From assembly GCA_030044105.1 (NCBI GenBank), contig JASHWL010000073.1:1-8657 (forward strand): a stretch of DNA of 8,657 bases. The letters are read 5' to 3'. Source of the stretch: Thermoplasmata archaeon (GTDB lineage: Archaea; Thermoplasmatota; Thermoplasmata; Lutacidiplasmatales; UBA184). Positions 1 to 5,033 of this stretch are shown here, in pieces. The position numbers and the translations under genes were made by a program. The notes under the pieces are model-generated. The model did no database searches, had not been told where the DNA came from, and was given only the letters and a program-made list of their open reading frames with translations. Numbering within the stretch: position 1 is the first letter of the stretch; each line of letters starts with the position of its first letter.

Positions 1-175
1 GTGCCTCGGTCGAGATCGTGATCGTGTCCTCGTCGGGCGCGGGGACGCTCTTGCGTTCGACGTTGAGCCCCTGGCCCATGCTCTCGCCGTCCGAGCCCCA
101 GACCCGCCCGATCTCCGCGGGCGTGATCCGGTAGCGCGGGACGTATGCTCCGTAGCTCACGATGCCTGCTTCCAT
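1..175 (-). CDS. Hydroxymethylglutaryl-CoA synthase, archaeal type (N-terminal 58 residues, cut by window edge)
   Basis: Condenses acetyl-CoA with acetoacetyl-CoA to HMG-CoA, the entry to the mevalonate pathway that supplies isoprenoid membrane lipids in archaea; cytosolic. The visible part begins MEAGIVSYGAYVPRYRI, then has a GRVWGSDGESMGQGLNVERKS stretch and PAPDEDTITIS, which I recognise as the conserved N-terminus of archaeal HMG-CoA synthases. The catalytic Cys and His lie beyond the window, so activity cannot be judged. The ATG at 175 follows a G8 tract by five bases and lies 24 bases after the stop of the HTH gene on the same strand, so the two are probably co-transcribed. In many archaea this pair is followed by a thiolase and a zinc-ribbon/OB-fold (DUF35) protein; that is expected to the left but not seen here. 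Confidence 0.93.
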   Translation of the reverse strand, partial: MEAGIVSYGAYVPRYRITPAEIGRVWGSDGESMGQGLNVERKSVPAPDEDTITISTEA

Positions 176-180
176 CTGTG

Positions 181-188
181 CCCCCCCC
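181..188 (-). promoter_or_regulatory. Poly-G Shine-Dalgarno-like site before HMG-CoA synthase
   Basis: Eight consecutive G on the minus strand end five bases before the ATG at 175. They can pair with the pyrimidine-rich 16S rRNA 3' end and support this start and translation as a downstream gene of an operon. The tract is flanked on both sides by CACAG. Confidence 0.55.
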
Positions 189-199
189 TGTGCGTTCCG

Positions 200-877
200 T
201 TAGAGTTCCTCGAGGCGCTCGAGCACCGCCGGTGCGGCGAGCGACGTGGTGAGGAGCGGGATGTTCTCCACCTCCGAGAGGCGGACCGCGAGGGGGTCGA
301 TGCGCCCCGGGCTCGCGAAGACGACGGCGGCGGGCTTGAGCGGATGCGCCCGGATCGCCACCATCGGAGACCGGCCGTACTTCACGTTCGAGAAGATGAG
401 CGCCCGCTGGGTCGTCCAGCCGTACACCTCGACGAACCGGGAGGCGTCGATCGACAGGATCGCGCGGGGCGCGTCGAGGACCGTGAAGCCGTGGATGTCG
501 CGGTGGAGGTCGACGCGGCTCACCGGCCGCGCGTCGAGCCGGTCGGAGAGCGCCTTCAAAGGGATCGCGACCGCGAACTCGCGCATGCCGAGGATCCCCT
601 CCGAGTGCGGCCGGAGCCCGAGGCGCTGGCCGACCTTGCCGCCGTGGTCGGCGTCGACGGCGATGAGCGCGTCGACGTACCGCCGGATGAACGCGGCGCC
701 GGGGCTGACCCGCCGCTCGCTCTCGTAGTCGCTGATCACGGACGGGACGGTCTGCAGGTGCTTCGCCAGGTCCCGCTGCGAGATCGCGAAGTCCTCGCGC
801 CACTTCCGCAGCGTGCGGCCCGGATGCGGGGAGAGGACGACCTCGCCCGCGATCTTCTCGCGGATCTCGGCCTCCAC
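200..877 (-). CDS. HTH (XRE-type) transcriptional regulator linked to HMG-CoA synthase (COG1709-like)
   Basis: A 225-residue predicted DNA-binding regulator. Residues about 20-72 form a Cro/C1-type helix-turn-helix: GRTLRKWREDFAISQRDLAKHL is followed by the recognition part VPSVISDYESERRVSPG. Residues about 95-225 form an alpha/beta domain (for example GILGMREFAVAIPL and ENIPLLTTSLA) that matches my memory of the archaeal family COG1709; its ligand is unknown to me. The start is GTG at 877. It is preferred because a TATA box centred near 904 would place transcription initiation at about 878, giving a leaderless mRNA. The gene ends 24 bases before HMG-CoA synthase, and this pairing recurs in archaeal genomes, so a role in controlling mevalonate-pathway genes is a reasonable inference, not shown here. 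Confidence 0.85.
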   Translation of the reverse strand: MEAEIREKIAGEVVLSPHPGRTLRKWREDFAISQRDLAKHLQTVPSVISDYESERRVSPGAAFIRRYVDALIAVDADHGGKVGQRLGLRPHSEGILGMREFAVAIPLKALSDRLDARPVSRVDLHRDIHGFTVLDAPRAILSIDASRFVEVYGWTTQRALIFSNVKYGRSPMVAIRAHPLKPAAVVFASPGRIDPLAVRLSEVENIPLLTTSLAAPAVLERLEEL

Positions 878-900
878 GGGCCGTTGCGAGGAAACGGGAG

Positions 901-910
901 GTATAAATCG
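901..910 (-). promoter_or_regulatory. TATA box of the HTH regulator-HMG-CoA synthase operon
   Basis: The minus strand reads CGATTTATAC, an AT-rich island in GC-rich surroundings with core TTTATA at 907-902. Its centre is about 26 bp before the GTG at 877, the normal archaeal TATA-to-TSS distance, so the transcript is predicted to start at or within a base or two of the start codon. Confidence 0.65.
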
Positions 911-970
911 ATAGCCTTGGTGTCGGTGCGCGCGCTCGACAGGTGCCGATTCCCCCGGCGGCCGGCGGAG

Positions 971-1071
971 TGGACCGGGCGAGAATCTCCGGGCGGAGCG
1001 GCGCTCCCGCCCCTTTGAACTCGCGACCTCTACCTTGCCAAGGTAGCGATCTTCCGCTGATCTACCGGCCC
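971..1071 (-). tRNA. tRNA-Ala (anticodon GGC) with a T-loop intron
   Basis: The full cloverleaf can be drawn. Acceptor GGGCCGG (1071-1065) pairs with CCGGTCC (978-972) and contains the G3:U70 wobble that marks alanine tRNAs. The D-stem is GATC/GATC with loop AGCGGAA. The anticodon arm is CTACC-TTGGCAA-GGTAG, with GGC at 1039-1037. The variable loop is AGGTC. The T-stem is GCGAG (1024-1020) with CTCGC (983-979), and the discriminator is A at 971. The T-loop is split: TTCAAA (1019-1014), a 29-nt insertion (1013-985), then T (984). Removing it gives loop TTCAAAT and a standard 72-nt tRNA (exons 1071-1014 and 984-971). CCA is not encoded. It has its own TATA box upstream. Confidence 0.93.
985..1013 (-). 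other. 29-nt noncanonical tRNA intron at position 59/60 with bulge-helix-bulge
   Basis: The pre-tRNA folds as an hBHBh' motif. The outer helix is the 5-bp T-stem. The central helix is TTCA against GGAG (T:G, T:A, C:G and one A:G mismatch). The two 3-nt bulges are AAG and ATT. The inner helix GGGCGG/CCGCCC is perfect, extended by AGC/GCT around a GCC loop with one bulged G. Cutting after the second base of each bulge excises exactly 29 nt and rebuilds a consensus T-loop. Noncanonical introns at 59/60 are known from some Thermoproteota. Assignment here rests on structure only. Confidence 0.8.
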
Positions 1072-1094
1072 ACCGCCGCGGCGACGCCGGCGGC

Positions 1095-1104
1095 GAGATA
1101 TAGG
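1095..1104 (-). promoter_or_regulatory. TATA box of tRNA-Ala
   Basis: The minus strand reads CCTATATCTC, centred near 1100, about 29 bp before the mature 5' end at 1071. This predicts transcription starting a few bases before the tRNA, so it is probably a separate unit from the thermopsin-like gene upstream. Confidence 0.6.
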
Positions 1105-1110
1105 CTCTGG

Positions 1111-1154
1111 CCGCCGGCGGGTCGGGGCGGGGCGCCCCGCCGGGCCGGCGGCCC
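1111..1154. repeat. Cluster of GC-only inverted repeats after the thermopsin-like gene
   Basis: Three short palindromes lie in a row: CCGCCGGCGG (1111-1120), the perfect 16-bp GGCGGGGCGCCCCGCC (1126-1141), and GGGCC-GGC-GGCCC (1142-1154). They sit between the stop of the thermopsin-like gene and the tRNA promoter and could fold in the mRNA 3' end. No T-run follows on the minus strand, so terminator activity is a guess; GC composition alone makes such repeats likely. Confidence 0.35.
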
Positions 1155-1162
1155 CACGCCCC

Positions 1163-3682
1163 CTACGTGAAGTGGACCGCCACGGTCTCCGCGACGCCGG
1201 TCTCGTTGACGGCGCCGATCGCGGGGTGCGGGACGAACACGCCCGCGTTCCCGATCGTGTAGGCGTAGACGCCCACCGGGTCCCAGAACGTGATCGAGCG
1301 GTGCGTGGACGACTCGGTGATCCCGTTGAGGGTCACGTTCCACAGCGTGCCCGAAGGCAGGCCATGCTCCGTGAACGTCACCGCGTAGAGCGCGAACGGC
1401 TCGAGGGGCACGTGGTCCCCGCCGTAGCCGATGTTCCCGCCGTTGTCGTACGGCAGGACCCCGTAGGGGTCGCTCTGCGTCCCGTAGTTCGACCAGTAGT
1501 TGCCGCCCTCGTACGATAGCCCCAGGATGCTGCCCGAGAGCGCGAACCCGTTCACGACCTTGACATCGGTCGCCGGCTGCTCGACGACGTTCCAGCGATC
1601 GGTCCACACTTCGGGCGTGTAGTTCCAGTCGTACGGGTTGTACTCCGGCGTGAACGCCGTGTAGGCGGTGCCGAAGTAGTTGTTGTAGATCAGGTCGCCC
1701 GCTTCGTAGAGGTACAGCGCCACCGGGGCACCGTAGTTCAGCACGTAGCCGGGGTCGAGGGCCGACGGCAGCACGGTCTCGAAGACGTTCCCCCAGATCG
1801 TGTTGCCCGTCCCGCCGAACTCGATGATCCCGACGCTCGCGACCTCGAACGTGTTCGCCGCGATCAGCGCGTCGCTCGAGTTCCAGAGGACCAGGCTCGC
1901 CCCGCCGTAGATCGCGTAGCTGAAGTACCCGCCGATGTCGAGGTTGTCGAGCACCGTCACGTGGGTCGTCCCGTCGAGGAACCAGGAGAGCTGGTTGTCG
2001 AGCGGCAGCACGCCCGCGTAGAACTGCTCGCTGGCCAGCGAGTACGAGACCTCGAACGGCGCCTCGTCGTACGCGACCACGTAGGCGTTGGTGTTCGCCA
2101 GCAGCACGCCCTGGAAGACGGGGAACATGTAGTCGTTGTACTGGCCGAACAGCGGGTTCATCGGCACGACGGGGCCGTTCTCCAGCACGTAGGGGTTCCG
2201 GACCGTCCCCGCGCCGCTCTGCGAGATCGCGGCCAGCTCGGCGTTGCCGTGCGCCCACAGCGGGGTGTAGATGCCGGTGGCGGGATCGGAGGCGAGGGTG
2301 ACGGTTTCCGTGCCGCCCCGCACGTTCGAGAGCGTGACCGGGTCGTAGCCGCTCAGGAGCACCTCGAACGAGTAGCTCTCGCGCGGCAGGAAGAAGTGCG
2401 CGATCCCGTCCGTCGGGACGTACGCCCAGTCCGCGGAGTCCGGATCGAACGTGGTCCCGATCGATCCGAAGACGAAGGCGTTCGCGGGGCTCACGTCGAA
2501 GATGATCGTCGTGTGCCCGAACGCGGGCGCCCCGGCCACGCCCCAGAGCGGTTGCTGGACGGAGGGGCCGGCGCCGAAGTGGACCGTCGGGTTCGACCCG
2601 CCGGACGCCCACTCGGCCATGTCCTCGATCGTCTCGCCGGTCTCGCTGCCGAAGTCGTACGCCTCGGGGACCTCCTCGTACCGGGTCGTGCCGTTCGGTT
2701 GGATGTAGAGGTTCATGGTGCCGCTGATCCCGAGCGCGCTCGTGGTCGAGCCGCCGCCGTCCCCGCCGAGGATGAGCTCCACGTCGTTGGGGATGTAGCC
2801 GGTGGCCCCGAGCGCCTCGCCGTTGATCTGGAAGGCGGGCAGCGCGCTCGGGGAGACGGTCCCGTTGAAGACGACGAGGCTGTAGGACCCGGACTGGGTG
2901 CCCGCGGCGCTCGTCACGGAGTAGTTGAAGTAGACCGCGGGGTGGTCGGACAGCACCGTCAGGTTCGTGAAGAACGCGATGGTGAACGGCGACGGCGCGT
3001 AGATCGACGGCCCGTACGGGTAGAAGTAGCCGAACCCGGGGTCGATGTACTGCTGGCCGCCGAGGATCGTCCCGTCCGGGAAGTTGAACGAGGTCCCCGT
3101 GAAGTTGACGATCGCGCTCGCGAGGTGGAGGGTCGAGTCCGACTCGAAGTAGTAGATCACGTTCTGCGTCCAGAACTGCAGGTGGGTGTCGCCCTGGACG
3201 GTGATGCCGGTCGCGACCGAGTTGAGCTGGCTCGTGAACTCGTCCGGACCGTAGCTGTCGGGGTACTGGAGATTGATCGTGTCGAGCTGCAGGACGCCCT
3301 TGACGGTCGGGGTGTAGTAGATGCTGCCCACGTTCGTCCCGTCGACGTCCGAGATCCCGTAGTCCGCGATGCCCATCGGCTCCGGCGCGAGCGAAGACCC
3401 CGGCGAGATCTGGCCGTTCTGGACGGTGACGGCCGGATCGAACGACGGGAGCAGCTGCTCCGAGGACGGGACGCCGTCCGCGGTGAGCGCCGCCCGCGCG
3501 CGGAGGTCCGCGGCCTGCAGCGGATTGCGGGCAACGGGCGACGTGGTCCCGGTGGCGGACGCCGCGGCCCCGTCCGAGGCGCCGTTCACGTGGATCGAGT
3601 TCACGAGGGAGGTGCCGGGGAGCACCATCAGCGCGGCGGTCGCGACGACGAGCAGCAGGACGAGCCTGCTCAGCGCGGACAT
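1163..3682 (-). CDS. Thermopsin-like (peptidase A5) secreted protein with a C-terminal beta-helix-like region
   Basis: An 839-residue exported protein. Residues 5-22 form a hydrophobic signal segment (LSRLVLLLVVATAALMVL). Residues about 78-390 resemble thermopsin, the acid-stable peptidase family A5: APEPMGIADYGI (99-110), a LQLDTINLQYPD strand and FWTQNVIYYF (170-179) are the signature stretches. Residues about 400-465 look like a beta-sandwich insert (SYSFEVLLSGYDPVTLSNV). Residues about 500-760 contain NosD-like parallel beta-helix elements (GNTIWGNVF, GDLIYNNYF, GGNYWSNYG). Residues 768-786 (VTFTEHGLPSGTLWNVTLN) are a Thermoplasmatales-type extracellular segment. Many N-x-S/T sites fit surface exposure. 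No C-terminal membrane anchor is seen, so it is either released or held by an uncleaved signal. ATG at 3682 is chosen over an upstream in-frame ATG at 3775 because it begins directly at the signal peptide. A5 catalytic residues are not well enough known to check. Confidence 0.82.
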   Translation of the reverse strand: MSALSRLVLLLVVATAALMVLPGTSLVNSIHVNGASDGAAASATGTTSPVARNPLQAADLRARAALTADGVPSSEQLLPSFDPAVTVQNGQISPGSSLAPEPMGIADYGISDVDGTNVGSIYYTPTVKGVLQLDTINLQYPDSYGPDEFTSQLNSVATGITVQGDTHLQFWTQNVIYYFESDSTLHLASAIVNFTGTSFNFPDGTILGGQQYIDPGFGYFYPYGPSIYAPSPFTIAFFTNLTVLSDHPAVYFNYSVTSAAGTQSGSYSLVVFNGTVSPSALPAFQINGEALGATGYIPNDVELILGGDGGGSTTSALGISGTMNLYIQPNGTTRYEEVPEAYDFGSETGETIEDMAEWASGGSNPTVHFGAGPSVQQPLWGVAGAPAFGHTTIIFDVSPANAFVFGSIGTTFDPDSADWAYVPTDGIAHFFLPRESYSFEVLLSGYDPVTLSNVRGGTETVTLASDPATGIYTPLWAHGNAELAAISQSGAGTVRNPYVLENGPVVPMNPLFGQYNDYMFPVFQGVLLANTNAYVVAYDEAPFEVSYSLASEQFYAGVLPLDNQLSWFLDGTTHVTVLDNLDIGGYFSYAIYGGASLVLWNSSDALIAANTFEVASVGIIEFGGTGNTIWGNVFETVLPSALDPGYVLNYGAPVALYLYEAGDLIYNNYFGTAYTAFTPEYNPYDWNYTPEVWTDRWNVVEQPATDVKVVNGFALSGSILGLSYEGGNYWSNYGTQSDPYGVLPYDNGGNIGYGGDHVPLEPFALYAVTFTEHGLPSGTLWNVTLNGITESSTHRSITFWDPVGVYAYTIGNAGVFVPHPAIGAVNETGVAETVAVHFT

Positions 3683-3697
3683 GCGGACCCGAGGGCC

Positions 3698-3711
3698 GTA
3701 TAACACAAAAG
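3698..3711 (-). promoter_or_regulatory. Probable TATA region of the thermopsin-like gene
   Basis: An AT-rich patch, minus strand CTTTTGTGTTATAC, lies about 16-29 bp before the ATG at 3682. Depending on which part TBP binds, transcription would start at or just inside the ATG, again suggesting a leaderless mRNA. The match to the consensus is moderate. Confidence 0.45.
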
Positions 3712-3819
3712 GCCGCCGGAGATTTCCGGCGCGCAGGAGCCGGCGATCGGTCGCGCGGGCGGGCGGGGTCGGCACCTCCCCGGAACCCGCCGGCCGCTCC
3801 CTACGACGGCAGAACGGAG

Positions 3820-3831
3820 CGAAGTCTTAAG
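3820..3831 (+). promoter_or_regulatory. Weak BRE/TATA-like element of the small-protein-PAC2 operon
   Basis: CGAAGTCTTAAG is the only AT-leaning patch at the right distance: its CTTAAG core is centred about 27 bp before the ATG at 3856, with a purine-rich BRE-like CGAAG in front. It predicts a leaderless start. The remainder of the 3683-3855 spacer shows nothing else recognisable. Confidence 0.4.
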
Positions 3832-3855
3832 GCGGGGGTCCGGCTCGGCCGGTCG

Positions 3856-4221
3856 ATGGCGGACGGTCCCCAGGAAGGCGAGCCGCTGGACCTGCTCGTG
3901 AAGAGCACCCGGGACCTCCTGCGCCCCGAGGAGCTCGTCCGCGAGGCGACCCGGGACATCGTCAAGGACGAGATCCGCCGGCACCTGGAGAAGACGCTCA
4001 AGGAGGACCCGGCGCTGGAGCAGGACCTCAAGGACGCGGTGAAGGATCTCCTGGCCGCGCGGGCCACGGAGTACGCGGCCCTGGTCCGGGTCGGCACCGC
4101 GACCGCCCGACTCGGGCTGCACGCCCTCCCGCCCGAGGTCCGGCGGGCGCTCACGAAGGACCTGGTCGACCTCCTCTCGAAGGAGCTGGGCCAGATCGTC
4201 GAGAGGTCCCTCGCGCCATGA
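3856..4221 (+). CDS. Small charged helical protein of unknown function, coupled to the PAC2 gene
   Basis: A 121-residue protein I do not recognise. It is rich in Leu, Asp, Glu, Arg and Lys, with no membrane segment, signal peptide or Cys metal motif. Residues 14-70 look almost wholly helical (RDLLRPEELVREATRDIVKDEI, then RRHLEKTLKEDPALEQDLKDAVKDLLAARATEYAALV) with the heptad-like spacing of amphipathic or coiled-coil helices. A Gly/Ala/Pro-containing break (about 80-93) precedes a second helix, RRALTKDLVDLLSKELGQIVERS. The TGA stop overlaps the next ATG (ATGA at 4218-4221), so translation is coupled to the PAC2 protein and a physical partnership is plausible. Coding is supported by this overlap, the promoter position and the strongly patterned sequence. 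It could be a chaperone cofactor or a scaffold; there is no direct evidence for either. Confidence 0.78.
   Translation: MADGPQEGEPLDLLVKSTRDLLRPEELVREATRDIVKDEIRRHLEKTLKEDPALEQDLKDAVKDLLAARATEYAALVRVGTATARLGLHALPPEVRRALTKDLVDLLSKELGQIVERSLAP
4201..4207 (+). promoter_or_regulatory. Shine-Dalgarno-like site of the PAC2 gene
   Basis: GAGAGGT lies inside the 3' end of the small upstream gene, with ten bases between it and the ATG at 4218. It supports that start and re-initiation at the ATGA overlap. Confidence 0.5.
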
Positions 4222-5033
4222 CGCTCGGACCGGACCAGGTCCGGATCTACGAGGTCAAGCGGATCGATCTGGAAGGCGCGATCGTCATCGACGGCTTCCC
4301 GTCGGTCGGGCTCGTGAGCTCCATCGTCGCGAACTACCTCATCGACACCCTCCAGATGGACCAGATCGGGATCGTCGAGTCGCCCGCCTTCCCCACGGTC
4401 TCGCTCGTCCGGAACGGCGACCCGCAGCATCCGGTGCGCGTGTACGCCGGCCGGCCGCCCGCCGACCGGGCCGGGCGCGGCGCCGACAAGATCGTCGCGT
4501 TCGTCTCCGAGTTCCACCCGGCGCCCACGATCATCCACCCGCTCGCGACCGCGATCATCGACTGGGTCCAGGAGCAGCGCTGCTCCCTGTTGGTCTCGCC
4601 CGAGGGCCTCGTCGTCGAGGCGGGCCCGCCGCACGGGCGGGCCGGCGGCCCCGCGCGGCTCAACGAGGTGAAGGTCTACGGCGTCGCCTCGACCCGCAAG
4701 GCGCGCGAGCTGTACATCGAGCCGAACATGATCCCGTTCGCCGAGGGGGTCATCACCGGCATCGCCGGGGTGCTCCTGAACGAGGGGCGGCGCCGGGGCT
4801 TCGACGTGCTGACGTTCCTCGCCGAGGCCCAGTCGGACTACCCGGACGCGCGGGCCGCCGCGAAGGTCATCGAGACGATCAACCGGATCCTGCTGAGGAC
4901 GCCGCTCGACCCCGTGCCGCTGTACGCCGAGGCCGAGCGGATCGAGCAGCAGCTGCGGTCGATCCAGCGCCACGCCGCCGATCGGGGCCGGGCCGGGGAA
5001 CCGCAGCAGGCGTCGCAGCCGATGTACCGCTAG
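4218..5033 (+). CDS. PAC2-family protein (proteasome assembly chaperone-like) with a C-terminal HbYX tail
   Basis: A 271-residue cytosolic protein of the PAC2 family (COG2047; archaeal homologues include PbaA/PbaB, related to eukaryotic proteasome-assembly chaperones). Signature stretches are AIVIDGFPSVGLVSSIVANYLI (21-42), the acidic/aromatic VAFVSEFHPAPT (93-104), and the strongly conserved EGVITGIAGVLLNEGRRRGFDVLTFLAEAQSDYPDARAAAKVIETI (176-221). Residues 235-251 (LYAEAERIEQQLRSIQR) form the family's usual C-terminal helix. It is followed by a flexible Gly/Gln tail ending in Met-Tyr-Arg, which fits the hydrophobic-Tyr-any (HbYX) motif by which proteasome activators and PbaB-type proteins dock on the 20S alpha ring. 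The gene overlaps the preceding small gene by ATGA. Its last 155 bp are antisense to the end of the desulfurase gene. A role in 20S assembly or activation is inferred from family and tail. Confidence 0.88.
   Translation: MTLGPDQVRIYEVKRIDLEGAIVIDGFPSVGLVSSIVANYLIDTLQMDQIGIVESPAFPTVSLVRNGDPQHPVRVYAGRPPADRAGRGADKIVAFVSEFHPAPTIIHPLATAIIDWVQEQRCSLLVSPEGLVVEAGPPHGRAGGPARLNEVKVYGVASTRKARELYIEPNMIPFAEGVITGIAGVLLNEGRRRGFDVLTFLAEAQSDYPDARAAAKVIETINRILLRTPLDPVPLYAEAERIEQQLRSIQRHAADRGRAGEPQQASQPMYR

Noticed and set aside
901..908. GTATAAAT read as a plus-strand promoter
   Set aside because: No believable plus-strand gene follows; on the minus strand the same bases give a TATA box at the correct distance from the HTH start.
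344..1018. 224-residue plus-strand open frame opposite the HTH regulator, continuing into the tRNA intron
   Set aside because: Its composition is Arg/Asp/Val-rich, it has no motif, and it overlaps the HTH gene and the tRNA.
1062..2612. 516-residue minus-strand open frame overlapping the thermopsin-like gene and reaching the tRNA
   Set aside because: It is a +1-shifted shadow of the thermopsin-like gene with Arg/Gly/Ala-rich content and no family motif; it also runs into the tRNA.
1961..3703. 580-residue open frame on the plus strand opposite the thermopsin-like gene
   Set aside because: The translation is an Arg/Val/Asp/Gly-rich low-complexity string typical of antisense frames in GC-rich coding DNA, while the minus-strand frame has a signal peptide and recognisable motifs.
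3683..3775. 31-residue N-terminal extension of the thermopsin-like protein to an upstream ATG
   Set aside because: It would put Arg-rich residues before the signal peptide and place the AT-rich promoter patch inside the coding region.
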